Both the position numbers and the translations under genes were made by a program. Below, one piece after another: positions 7,779 through 15,895 of a stretch of DNA of 64,000 nucleotides; within the stretch, counting starts at the first letter, position 1, and each line of letters starts with the position of its first letter. The notes below the pieces were generated by a model that was not told the origin of the DNA, did not search any database, and saw only the letters and a list, made by a program, of their open reading frames with translations. This DNA comes from DATEGZ01 sp035519535 (lineage in GTDB: Bacteria > Acidobacteriota > Vicinamibacteria > Vicinamibacterales > SCN-69-37). The DNA lies in NCBI GenBank assembly GCA_035519535.1, contig DATIWF010000014.1, positions 1 through 64,000 of the forward strand. The letters are read 5' to 3'.

Positions 7779-10217
7779 ATGACGACACTTCGAGCCGCAG
7801 TACGTGCGCTAGCGAACACTCCCGGGTTCTCGTCCGTCGCGATCCTGACGCTGGCGGTCGGCATCGCGTCGAACGCGGCCTTGTTTTCGGTGTATGACCG
7901 GCTGGTCCTCAATCCAGTCACCGCGCCCGATCCGTCCACGCTCGTGGCGATCTGGTCGAACAACCCGCAGTCGAACTTCAACGCGCCCGCCCTGTCGTGG
8001 CCCCGCTACGTTGAGCTCGGCCGCACGGCGCGCTCGTTCTCATCGCTCGCGATCAGCGCGTTCGACAATTTCACGCTGACGGGCGACGGCGAGCACCCGG
8101 CCCAGCTCAACAGCCTCCGGGTGAGCAGCGCCTTCTTCAGGACGCTGGGCGTCCTGCCGGCGCGCGGCCGCGACTTCACCGCGGCCGACGACGTACCGAA
8201 CGGCCCGCTCGTGTGCATCATCAGCCACGAGCTCTGGACGACGCGCTTCGGAAAGCGCGCGTCGATCGTGGGCGAGGTGATTCGGTTGAACGGCCAGTCG
8301 TGGCAGGTCATCGGCATCACGCCGCCCGCGCTCACGCAGCCGTTCCAGCAGGTGCAGGTCTTTGCGCCGAGGGTCTTCGAGGTCAGCTATCTCGTGCCCA
8401 CGCAGGTCGACGCGGGCGCCGGCTACGCCCAGCCCATCGCGCGCCTGGCGCCGGGCGTGTCGTTGGCACAGGCTACGGCCGAGCTGGAGGCGCTCAGCCG
8501 GAGCTACGGCAAGCAGTTCCCGGCCAAGCTCGACGCGAACAACACGAGCTATCCGCGCGACTTCGTGGACTCGAACGTCGGCAACCTCAAACCGACGTTC
8601 TACACCCTGCTCGGCGCCGTCGGGTTCGTGCTGCTGATCGCGTGCGCGAACGTCGCGAGCCTGTTCGTCGGCCGGCTGGCCGGCCGGCAGAAGGAGATCG
8701 CGGTGCGCCAATCGCTCGGCGCGACCCGTGGGGCGATCGTCCGGCAGTTCCTGACCGAGAGCGCGGTCCTCTCGCTGACGGCCGGCGTGATCGGCGCGGC
8801 GCTCGCGCGCTGGGGACTGAAGGGCATCGAGGTCCTGGTCGCGCAGCAGCTGCCGCCGGACACCACGCTGTCGCTCAACTGGCGCGCGCTCGCCATCGTG
8901 GCGGGCGGCGCGCTCGTGAGCGCGGCCCTGGTCGGGCTGATCCCGGCGCTCCACGCGTCGAAGACGCAGCTCGTCGATACGTTGAAGGACGCGATGCGCG
9001 GCTCGTCGGGCGCGCGCGGCGGCCGCCTGCGCGCGTCGCTGATCGTCGGCGAGGTCGCGCTGTCCGTCGTGCTGCTCGTCGGATCGAGCCTCCTCCTCGT
9101 CAGCTTCATCTCGCTGCAGCGGACGCCGCCGGGATTCGATCCGACGGGCGTGGCGACCGCGTTTGTCGGCGTGCCCACCAGCCGATACACCACGCCGGTG
9201 GAACAAGCGGACTTCTTCACGCGGGTGGTCGACCAACTGCGGATGAATCCGCGGATCACGCACGCGGGCGCGAGCATCTCGCTGCCGATCAACGGCTTCG
9301 GCGCGCGCTCGCCGTACAGCGTCGCCGGCCGGCCGATCCTGCCGCTCCCCGAGCGGCCGCTGGCGGGTCTCAACATCGTCAGCGAAGACTACTTCGCCAC
9401 GCTTGGCATTCCCCTCGTCGCGGGCCGCGGGTTCACCGCGCAGGATCGCGACGGCGCGCCGCTCGTGTGCATCGTCAACCAGTCGCTCGCCGCCCACGTG
9501 TTTCCGGGCGAATCGCCGCTCGGTCACAAGCTGATGCGCGGGCGGGACGCCGAGATCGTCAACGAGATCGTCGGCGTCATCGCCGACGTGAAGAGCAACG
9601 GCCTCAACGCGCCCGCGCCCGACGAGATCTACTACGCGATGCGGCAGGTGGGAAAGCCGTCGATGAACGTCACGGCGCGGACGACGGGCGACGCGGCCGC
9701 GCTCCAGAACCTCATCGCCACGGCCGTCGCCCAGGTCGATTCGGACCAGCCGATCTCGTTCTTCCAGTCGCTGGACGTGCTGCTCGCGCAGAGCCTCGGC
9801 GTCCAGAAGATCGTCGCGGCGCTCACGGCCGTGTTCGCGGGCATCGCGCTCGTGCTGGCAGCGATTGGCCTCTACTCCGTCGTCTCGTATGCCGCGGCGC
9901 AGCGGACCGGCGAGATCGGGATCCGCATGGCGCTCGGCGCGCGGCCGGGCCAGGTGCTCGGACTCGTCATGAGCGGCGGGTTGAAGCTCGTGGCGATCGG
10001 GGTCGTGCTCGGGCTGGCGGGCGCCGCGGGCACGGCGCGGCTGATCCAGACGCTGCTCGCGAACGTGCGGCCGCTCGATCCCGTCGTCTACGGAAGCGTG
10101 GCGTTGTTCTTCGGGCTGGTCGCGGCAGCGGCGTGCTTCGTGCCGTCGCTGCGTGCGTCGCGCATCGATCCGCTCGCGGCGCTGGGCGATCGGCGCGTCA
10201 GTCGACGCACGATCTAG
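7779..10217 (+). CDS. ADOP-type duplicated FtsX permease
   Basis: 812 residues from ATG 7779 (MTTLRAAVRALANTPGFSSV); the frame is open further upstream but this start matches the usual ADOP N-terminus. Two copies of the MacB periplasmic domain plus FtsX domain lie in tandem: first membrane segment about 18-40, FtsX motif KEIAVRQSLGATRGAIVRQF around 305, second half starting near 420, and a second motif GEIGIRMALGARPGQVL near 712, with the C-terminal signature ASRIDPLAALGD. Eight membrane segments are expected. Such permeases occur without an adjacent ATPase gene, and none is seen here either. Probable role: substrate export or mechanotransmission across the envelope; substrate unknown. Confidence 0.92.
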   Translation: MTTLRAAVRALANTPGFSSVAILTLAVGIASNAALFSVYDRLVLNPVTAPDPSTLVAIWSNNPQSNFNAPALSWPRYVELGRTARSFSSLAISAFDNFTLTGDGEHPAQLNSLRVSSAFFRTLGVLPARGRDFTAADDVPNGPLVCIISHELWTTRFGKRASIVGEVIRLNGQSWQVIGITPPALTQPFQQVQVFAPRVFEVSYLVPTQVDAGAGYAQPIARLAPGVSLAQATAELEALSRSYGKQFPAKLDANNTSYPRDFVDSNVGNLKPTFYTLLGAVGFVLLIACANVASLFVGRLAGRQKEIAVRQSLGATRGAIVRQFLTESAVLSLTAGVIGAALARWGLKGIEVLVAQQLPPDTTLSLNWRALAIVAGGALVSAALVGLIPALHASKTQLVDTLKDAMRGSSGARGGRLRASLIVGEVALSVVLLVGSSLLLVSFISLQRTPPGFDPTGVATAFVGVPTSRYTTPVEQADFFTRVVDQLRMNPRITHAGASISLPINGFGARSPYSVAGRPILPLPERPLAGLNIVSEDYFATLGIPLVAGRGFTAQDRDGAPLVCIVNQSLAAHVFPGESPLGHKLMRGRDAEIVNEIVGVIADVKSNGLNAPAPDEIYYAMRQVGKPSMNVTARTTGDAAALQNLIATAVAQVDSDQPISFFQSLDVLLAQSLGVQKIVAALTAVFAGIALVLAAIGLYSVVSYAAAQRTGEIGIRMALGARPGQVLGLVMSGGLKLVAIGVVLGLAGAAGTARLIQTLLANVRPLDPVVYGSVALFFGLVAAAACFVPSLRASRIDPLAALGDRRVSRRTI

Positions 10218-10260
10218 CGTCCGCTCGCGTCGCGCGACACCGGAGCGCCCGCGATCGGCG

Positions 10261-10269
10261 TGCTATAGT
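10261..10269 (+). promoter_or_regulatory. Extended -10 element immediately before start codon
   Basis: TGC-TATAGT: an extended -10 (TGn) with one mismatch to TATAAT, ending 11 bases before ATG 10281. No Shine-Dalgarno follows. A start point 6-8 bases downstream would leave a leader of only a few bases. Confidence 0.5.
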
Positions 10270-10280
10270 CGCCGGGTTCC

Positions 10281-11024
10281 ATGGGACTCGGCGCGCTCTT
10301 CTACCCGTGGGGGATCGTCCTCCAGGCGGTCGCGCTGCTGCACTTCCTTCGCCGGCGGCCCGAAGGCTACTGGTTCTGGATCATCCTCGTCGGCGGCGGC
10401 CTCGGCGCGCTGATTTACATCGTCGCAGAGGTCGTACCGGACGCGGCGCTGCTCCGCGGCGTCGTCAATCAGTTCTCGCGGCGGCGCCGGATCGCCGAGC
10501 TCGAGAGGATCGTCATCGACAACCCCGCGGTCGGCAATCTCGAGGAGCTGGCGGATCTGTACCTCGAGGAACGACAGTTCGCGAAAGCACGGGCGCTGTA
10601 CGACAAGGTTCTCGCGCGCCAGACCGACACGCTCGATCCGTTCTATCGCCGCGGGCTCGCCGAGATCGAGCTGGGCGATGCCGCGGCGGCCGTGACGGAT
10701 CTCGATCGCGTCATCGCGAAGGAGCCGAAATACGATTTCAACCGCGGCATCGGGATGCTTGCGCATGCGTGCGCGCTCGCCGGTCAGACCGATCGCGCGG
10801 ACGCCCTGTTCCAGAACGCGGTCGCCGTCTCGACGCTGTCCGAGACGTACTACAACTACGCGGCGTTTCTGGCCGGCCACGACCGGCCGGCCGAGGCGCG
10901 CGCGTGGGCCGAGCGCATCCTCGCCAAGGCGCCGACGATGCCCCGCTACCTGCGGCGGCGCGAGCGACCGTGGTTTCGAAAGGCCAAAGCGCTGATCAAG
11001 CGCCTGCCGACGACAAGCGCGTAG
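10281..11024 (+). CDS. Membrane-anchored TPR protein
   Basis: 247 residues. Two N-terminal membrane segments (about 5-22 and 31-52), then a basic stretch (SRRRRIAELERI) and helical repeats of TPR type over residues 80-235 (NLEELADLYLEERQFAKARALYDKVL; DPFYRRGLAEIELGDAAAAVTDLDRVI; and further units). The soluble part is probably cytoplasmic by the positive-inside rule. The general arrangement resembles PspD/LapB-like membrane TPR adaptors, but there is no rubredoxin-like domain, so no specific family is assigned. Convergent with the secreted protein at 11028 (3-base gap). Start codon is preceded by an extended -10 rather than a Shine-Dalgarno. Confidence 0.8.
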   Translation: MGLGALFYPWGIVLQAVALLHFLRRRPEGYWFWIILVGGGLGALIYIVAEVVPDAALLRGVVNQFSRRRRIAELERIVIDNPAVGNLEELADLYLEERQFAKARALYDKVLARQTDTLDPFYRRGLAEIELGDAAAAVTDLDRVIAKEPKYDFNRGIGMLAHACALAGQTDRADALFQNAVAVSTLSETYYNYAAFLAGHDRPAEARAWAERILAKAPTMPRYLRRRERPWFRKAKALIKRLPTTSA

Positions 11025-11027
11025 GGC

Positions 11028-11438
11028 TCACTTCACCCGCGTTGCCGTCCACGCGATCTCGCCCATCGGGCCGGACAGCGTTCCTGCCAGCGTGCCGTCG
11101 TCTTTCAGCTTCCCGGTGAAGCTCAGCTCCATCGCGTCCGCGCCGTCGTGCCGCACGCTGACGGAAAACGCGAGCGCGCCGTCCTGGAACGTCCCCTCCA
11201 ACGGCGCCTCGCCGGTGTGATCGCTCGTGAGCGTTCCTGTGACCTTCTTGCCGTCGACGTTGAACACCAGGCTCGCCGACATCGCGCCCTGGTCGCCCTG
11301 CACCGACATGCTCCACTTGCCCGCCACGCTCGGCGCGGCACTCTTCGCTGGGTCCTGCCGGGCGGCGAGGCCGCTGCCCGCGGCCCACACGAGTGCCACC
11401 GCCATCACGCTCATCACGCCTGACAATCGTCTCGACAT
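11028..11438 (-). CDS. Small secreted beta-strand-rich hypothetical protein
   Basis: 136 residues from ATG 11438 with Shine-Dalgarno GGGGAGAAGG; a GTG one codon earlier is possible. Signal peptide about 1-25 (VMSVMAVALVWAAGSGLAA). The mature part has alternating short strands with the repeated idea G-K/T-x-x-G-T-L-x-G (VTGTLTSDHTGEAPLEGTF; GKLKDDGTLAGTLSG), typical of small lipocalin-like or heme-binding barrels in acidobacterial secretomes. Function not assignable. A heptanucleotide repeat lies directly upstream (11452-11472). Confidence 0.75.
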   Translation of the reverse strand: MSRRLSGVMSVMAVALVWAAGSGLAARQDPAKSAAPSVAGKWSMSVQGDQGAMSASLVFNVDGKKVTGTLTSDHTGEAPLEGTFQDGALAFSVSVRHDGADAMELSFTGKLKDDGTLAGTLSGPMGEIAWTATRVK

Positions 11439-11451
11439 CACCTTCTCCCCT

Positions 11452-11472
11452 CTGCCTTCTGCCTTCTGCCTT
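11452..11472 (+). repeat. Heptanucleotide tandem repeat (CTGCCTT)x3
   Basis: Three perfect copies of CTGCCTT in a row, between the secreted protein gene (starts 11438, minus) and the small membrane protein gene (ends 11475). On the minus strand it reads (AAGGCAG)x3 and lies 14 bases upstream of the downstream gene's start, next to its ribosome site. Confidence 0.75.
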
Positions 11473-11474
11473 CG

Positions 11475-11597
11475 CTAATGCCCATGCAACCCGTGCAACG
11501 CGTTTACGATCGGCCCGCCGCGCCGGTGCATCGCGACCATGACCGCGGCCAGCGCGACGATCACGATCACGGTGATCACAAACATCCGTTTGCTCAT
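11475..11597 (-). CDS. Small single-pass membrane protein (40 aa)
   Basis: 40 residues from ATG 11597, with Shine-Dalgarno GGAGG 4 bases before the start. MSKRMFVITVIVIVALAAVM is a basic start followed by a strong membrane segment; the short tail is basic then His/Gly-rich (HGLHGH). Situated 26 bases after the ADOP gene on the same strand, so probably the last or middle gene of that operon. A small membrane protein next to a permease may modulate it, but this is inference only. Confidence 0.6.
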   Translation of the reverse strand: MSKRMFVITVIVIVALAAVMVAMHRRGGPIVNALHGLHGH

Positions 11598-11623
11598 CGC
11601 TCCTCCATCCCTCTCCGAACCCG

Positions 11624-14050
11624 CTACTCCCGGCGCAGCGCCAGCATCGGGCTGTCGTTCGCGGCGCGCTGCGCCGGCACCCAGCACGCGACGCCGGCGA
11701 TCGCCACGAGCACGATCGGCACGCCGGCGAACACGGCCCAGTCCAGCGGACCGTCGCCCGCGAGATACAGGCCGACGCCGAATGCAATCAGCCAGCCGGC
11801 CAGCGTGCCGATGACGACGACGCGCAGGCTCTCGCCGACGATCTGGGCAACGACACGCTCGATCGTCGCCCCGAGCGACAGGCGCAGGCCGATTTCCTGC
11901 CGTCGCCGCGCCACGGCATGCGCGACCACCGAATAGATGCCGAACGCCGCGAGCCCCAGAATCAGCGGGCCCAGCACCACGAACATCCGCGCGGGAATCC
12001 GGCGCAGGAACAGGTTCTTCTCGACGTGGTCGGACAGCGTCCGGATGTCGTACACCGGCAGCGTCGGGTCGAGCTCGCGGACGATGCGCTGGACCGCCGG
12101 CGCGAGGGCCATCTCCGCGCCCGGCCGCGTGCGCAGGTGGATCTCGCCGCGGGACGACGGGCGGTCGCGCAGGGAGAAATAGACGATCGGCGTCGGCGGC
12201 TCGGTGAACGACTCGTAGTGCGAGTCACGCGCGACGCCGGTGATGACATACGCGCGATCCCGGACCTGCAGCCGCCGGCCGAGCGCCTGCAACCCGGGCA
12301 GGAAGCGGCGCACGAACTCCTCGTTGACGATGACCTGTGGCGCCGTCGCCGTGTCCGTGAGATCCGCGAAGTCCGCCCCCGCGACCAGCGGAATGGCCAT
12401 CGTCCTGAAGTAGTCCGGTGTGACGGTGTTGGCGAGCGCCTCGTCCGCGGCGGCGTCGTTTCTCGCCCGGCCCTCGAGCGTGAACGCGCCGAGCGGCATG
12501 CCGTGGATGTCGAGCGGCACGAAGGCGGCGATCGCCGCAGACTCCACGCCCGGGAGCGCGCGCAGCCGCTCGAGGAGCGCCGTCGCGAACGTCCGGCTCG
12601 CGGCCTGCGAGGGATTGCGCGCGGAGAAGTCGAACGCCCCGAGGAGCACCCCGTCGCGCTTGAACCCGGGATCGATTTCGCGGGCCTCGGTGAAGCTGCG
12701 GTAGAACATGCCGGCGACGATCAGCACGAGCGACGCGAGCGCGACCTGCACGCCGACGAGCGCGTTGCGCATCGGACTGCGCGCGGCCGTGCGCGCCCCC
12801 GAGCGAAGGGCCCGCAGCGGATCGAGCCGCGCGAGATGGACCGCCGGCGCCAGGCCGACCATCACGCCGGACGCCGCGCCGAGCGCCAGCGCGAAGACGA
12901 GACCGGTCGCGTCGATGCTCGTCTCGAATTTGATCGGCACCGAGCCAATCATCGGCACCGCCCGAAGCGCTTCTGTGCCCCACATGGCGAGCGCCAGGCC
13001 CAGCGCCGCGCCGCCCAGCGCCAGCACGAGGTTTTCCGTCACGAGCAGCGAGAAGACGCGCCACGGGCCGCCGCCGAGCGCCAGCCGCACCCCGACTTCG
13101 GTGTAGCGCGTGCTCGCGCGCGCGAGCATCAGCGTCGCCGCGTTGCCGCACACCGTCAGCAGCAGGACGAGCATGATGCCCTGCAGGATCTCCAGCGACG
13201 CCGCGAGCATGCGCTGGGGCCCGCGCGGGGATTGCCAGAACGGCAGGATCTCGCCGCGCACGGTCGCGTTGCTCGCCGGATACGCGCGCGCCAGCTCCCG
13301 CATCGCCTGGTCGAGCTCGGCCTGCGGCTGCGCCCGCGCGACGTGCGGCTGCAGGCGGCCCATCATCGAGTACCCGCGAGACGTACGGTCGTCGAGCTCC
13401 GACGATCCGTTGAACAGCACGGGCGCGAGCGTCGCCGGCGCCCAGAGATCGAACCGCAGCATGACGACCGTGCCCTGGAAGCCGGCCGGCGTCACGCCCA
13501 CGACCGTGAGCGGCCGGTCGTTCACCCGCACTGCCCGGCCGAGCGCGCCCGCATCGCCCGCAAACCGCGATTGCCAGTAGTCGTACGAGATGACGACGAC
13601 GGGCGCGGCGCCGGGCGTCGAGGCCTCATCGGGGCGCAGGAACCGGCCGAGCGCCGGCCGGAGGCCCAGCACGTCGAAGTAGTTCGCGGACACGAGCATG
13701 CCGAACGTCCGCTCAGTGCGGCCGGGGTCGCCGACGTTGAACGGCACCATGCGAAACGCCAGCAGGTCCTGAAACGACGGCAGCTGACCGCGGAGATCGC
13801 CGTACTCGCGCCACGACACGCCCGGATACGACCCGGCTTCGGCGCGCGGCTCGACCAGGCGGAAATCCGCGGCGCGGGCGACGCCCGGCAGCGGCTGGAA
13901 GATCAGCGCCTGCAGCCACGAAAACACCGTCGTGTTGACGCCCACGCCGGCGCCAATCGACACGGTGACGACGAGAGCGGTGAGCGGCGTCCGGCGGCAG
14001 GCGCGCCCGGCCTGCCGGACGTCGCGCATGAGGTGGGCGATCCAGCGCAC
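11624..14050 (-). CDS. ADOP-type duplicated FtsX permease
   Basis: 808 residues from GTG 14050 (ATG 14029 is an alternative that keeps the conserved MRDVRQAGRACRRTPLTALV start). Two MacB-core/FtsX halves: membrane segment near 25-50, periplasmic domain with the typical VVISYDYWQSRFAGDAGALG motif near 150, FtsX motif YTEVGVRLALGGGPWRVFSL near 320, second-half motif RRQEIGLRLSLGATIERVV near 710, and tail NDSPMLALRRE. Divergent from a two-component system (response regulator at 14155); the shared 104-base region carries a direct repeat that could be the regulator's binding site, so the permease is a likely target of that system, as for envelope-stress exporters (inference). Confidence 0.92.
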   Translation of the reverse strand: MRWIAHLMRDVRQAGRACRRTPLTALVVTVSIGAGVGVNTTVFSWLQALIFQPLPGVARAADFRLVEPRAEAGSYPGVSWREYGDLRGQLPSFQDLLAFRMVPFNVGDPGRTERTFGMLVSANYFDVLGLRPALGRFLRPDEASTPGAAPVVVISYDYWQSRFAGDAGALGRAVRVNDRPLTVVGVTPAGFQGTVVMLRFDLWAPATLAPVLFNGSSELDDRTSRGYSMMGRLQPHVARAQPQAELDQAMRELARAYPASNATVRGEILPFWQSPRGPQRMLAASLEILQGIMLVLLLTVCGNAATLMLARASTRYTEVGVRLALGGGPWRVFSLLVTENLVLALGGAALGLALAMWGTEALRAVPMIGSVPIKFETSIDATGLVFALALGAASGVMVGLAPAVHLARLDPLRALRSGARTAARSPMRNALVGVQVALASLVLIVAGMFYRSFTEAREIDPGFKRDGVLLGAFDFSARNPSQAASRTFATALLERLRALPGVESAAIAAFVPLDIHGMPLGAFTLEGRARNDAAADEALANTVTPDYFRTMAIPLVAGADFADLTDTATAPQVIVNEEFVRRFLPGLQALGRRLQVRDRAYVITGVARDSHYESFTEPPTPIVYFSLRDRPSSRGEIHLRTRPGAEMALAPAVQRIVRELDPTLPVYDIRTLSDHVEKNLFLRRIPARMFVVLGPLILGLAAFGIYSVVAHAVARRRQEIGLRLSLGATIERVVAQIVGESLRVVVIGTLAGWLIAFGVGLYLAGDGPLDWAVFAGVPIVLVAIAGVACWVPAQRAANDSPMLALRRE

Positions 14051-14095
14051 GACGCCACAGCGTATCCTCCGGGGCCTGAATCGATCGTGAATGCC

Positions 14096-14114
14096 CTGTT
14101 CAGGTACTGTTCAG
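14096..14114 (+). promoter_or_regulatory. Direct-repeat site typical of OmpR/PhoB-family regulators
   Basis: CTGTTCAG occurs at 14096-14103 and again at 14107-14114, start-to-start distance 11 bases, one helical turn. OmpR/PhoB-family dimers bind such head-to-tail repeats (Pho box CTGTCAT-N4-CTGTCAT, PhoP box (T)GTTTA-N5-(T)GTTTA). It lies between the divergent ADOP gene and the response-regulator gene at 14155. Confidence 0.6.
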
Positions 14115-14154
14115 CCCCAGGTGCTGAAATGAGCGAGGGGCCTGGACCCGACTC

Positions 14155-14817
14155 ATGCGCGTGCTGATTGTCGAGGACGAACCGGCGTTGTCGGAGCAGC
14201 TGGCGCTCGCGCTGGACGCGGCCGGGTACGCCGTGGACTGCGCGGCCGACGGCGCGCGCGCCGAGTTTCTCGGCCAGACGGAGCAGTACGACGCGATCCT
14301 GCTCGATCTGGGGCTACCCAAGATCGACGGGCTCACGATCCTCCGCCGCTGGCGCGACGCCGGGGTGACGGCTCCGGTGCTCGTGCTCACCGCGCGGGGC
14401 ACGTGGCACGAGAAGGTCCAGGGCATCGACAGCGGCGCTGACGACTACGTCGCGAAACCGTTTGCGATGGAGGAAGTGCTGGCGCGCCTTCGCGCGCTGA
14501 TCCGCCGCGCCAGCCGTCAGGCCGGCCCCGAGCTGCGGTGCGGCACGCTCGTCCTGGATCCGCGCGGCGCCCGGGTCACGGTTGACGGAGTCCCGGTGAA
14601 GCTCACGAGCCATGAGTTTCGCGTCCTGTCGTACCTCATGCATCACCAGGGGCGCGTGGTGTCGCAGAGCGAGCTCACCGAGCACATCTACGCGGAAAAC
14701 GCCGACCGCGACTCGAACACGGTGGAAGTCTTCATCGCCCGCCTGCGCCGCAAGCTCGGCGGACCGTTCATCCAGACCGTGCGCGGCCTCGGCTACCGGA
14801 TGGAGGCCGGCTCGTGA
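14155..14817 (+). CDS. OmpR/PhoP-family response regulator
   Basis: 220 residues. Receiver domain with acidic pair E7/D8, phospho-acceptor D51, T79 and K101 all present. The C-terminal winged-helix DNA-binding domain (about 128-218) shows the family pattern LTSHEFRVLSYLMHHQGRVV, the recognition helix region SNTVEVFIARLRRKL and the wing RGLGYRM. The stop overlaps the start of the histidine kinase gene (GTGA, 14814-14817), so both are made together. An 11-base-phased direct repeat about 40 bases upstream is a likely autoregulatory site. Closest known types are PhoP/QseB; the signal is unknown. Confidence 0.95.
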   Translation: MRVLIVEDEPALSEQLALALDAAGYAVDCAADGARAEFLGQTEQYDAILLDLGLPKIDGLTILRRWRDAGVTAPVLVLTARGTWHEKVQGIDSGADDYVAKPFAMEEVLARLRALIRRASRQAGPELRCGTLVLDPRGARVTVDGVPVKLTSHEFRVLSYLMHHQGRVVSQSELTEHIYAENADRDSNTVEVFIARLRRKLGGPFIQTVRGLGYRMEAGS

Positions 14818-15791
14818 GCTCCCTGCGATCGCGGATCATCGGCGGATCCGTCCTCTGGACCATCGGCATCGTCGTCTTCGTAATCCTGGCCGGCGCGTTG
14901 TTCGCGCATCGCTTTCCGAGCTGGGTGTCGCTGCTCCACCGCATGCTCCTCACCATGGTCGCGCTGATTCTGATCGGCGCGGGTCTGAACCAGCTCAGGC
15001 GCGGCCTGCTGCCGCTGAAGCAGATGCGTGCGCGCCTGCTCGCCGTGCGCGAGGGCCGGGAGCCGCGCATGAGCGGCGAGTATCCAGCGGAAGTGCAGCC
15101 GCTCATCGACGACCTGAACGCGCTGCTCGACGATCGCGACGAGCGCGTGGCGCGAGCGGCCGCACGCGCCGGCGATCTCGCCCACGGTCTCAAGACGCCG
15201 CTCGCGGTGCTCGCCCAGGAGGCCGCCCGCGCCGAAGCGGCGGGCCAGCACGATCTGGCCGCGGCGATTGGACAGCAGATCGCCCGCATGCGCCGGCAGA
15301 TCGACTATCACCTCTCGCAGGCCCGCGTGGCCGCGTCCGGCCGCGCGGCCGGACTGCGCGCGCCGGTGGCCGCGTCCGCCGAGGGCCTGGTGCGCACGCT
15401 CCAGCGGCTGTATGCCGACCGTCATCTCGCCATTGAGGTCAACGTCGCGCCGGATCTCGCGGTGCGCGCCGCCCGCGAAGACCTCGAGGAAATGCTCGGC
15501 AATCTGGTCGACAACGCCTGCAAGTGGACGACGTCGCGCGTCGTCGTCAGCTCGTCGGAGAGCGGCGGCCGCGTGGTGACCACGGTGGATGACGACGGTC
15601 CGGGACTTGATCCGTCGATGCGGGAGGCCGTCCTGCAGCGCGGCGTCCGTGCCGACGAAGCGGCTCCAGGCTCCGGGTTCGGCCTCGCGATCGTGCGCGA
15701 CCTCGCCGTGCTCTACGGCGGATCCATCGCGCTCGACACGGCGCCGATGGGTGGTCTGCGCGCGCGGCTGGAGCTGCCCGCCGCGAAATGA
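14814..15791 (+). CDS. Sensor histidine kinase with almost no periplasmic domain
   Basis: 325 residues from GTG 14814. Two membrane segments (about 8-30 and 44-60) enclose only ~13 residues, then a HAMP-like linker (61-115), the phospho-acceptor helix with H124 (DLAHGLKTPLAVL), the N-box NLVDNACKW, the G1 box DDDGPGL and the G2 box GSGFGLAIVRDL. All catalytic elements are intact. The minimal extracytoplasmic loop suggests sensing in or at the membrane, as in intramembrane-sensing kinases, rather than ligand binding in the periplasm. Similar in layout to PhoQ/QseC kinases lacking their sensor domain. The stop codon lies inside the left arm of the large inverted repeat at 15785. Confidence 0.93.
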   Translation: MSSLRSRIIGGSVLWTIGIVVFVILAGALFAHRFPSWVSLLHRMLLTMVALILIGAGLNQLRRGLLPLKQMRARLLAVREGREPRMSGEYPAEVQPLIDDLNALLDDRDERVARAAARAGDLAHGLKTPLAVLAQEAARAEAAGQHDLAAAIGQQIARMRRQIDYHLSQARVAASGRAAGLRAPVAASAEGLVRTLQRLYADRHLAIEVNVAPDLAVRAAREDLEEMLGNLVDNACKWTTSRVVVSSSESGGRVVTTVDDDGPGLDPSMREAVLQRGVRADEAAPGSGFGLAIVRDLAVLYGGSIALDTAPMGGLRARLELPAAK

Positions 15792-15881
15792 TGCCGGGAA
15801 AGGGGAAATGATGCCGGGTATAATTTGCTGAAGTTCGCCAAATTATACCCGGCATCATTTCCCCTTTCCCGGCATCATTTC
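15785..15881. repeat. 97-bp double inverted repeat (43-bp perfect arms) between kinase and EF-P genes
   Basis: Left arm 15785-15827 and right arm 15839-15881 are perfect reverse complements over 43 bases around an 11-base loop (15828-15838). Each arm contains the 14-mer GAAATGATGCCGGG twice, 20 bases apart, so four copies are present (two in each orientation). The inner end of each arm holds TATAAT (15819-15824 on plus; mirrored at 15842-15847), giving outward- or inward-facing -10 candidates. The element swallows the kinase stop codon and ends 14 bases before the EF-P start. Size and symmetry fit a REP/MITE-type mobile repeat or a bidirectional terminator-like hairpin. Confidence 0.9.
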
Positions 15882-15895
15882 CGCTCATTTCGCCT

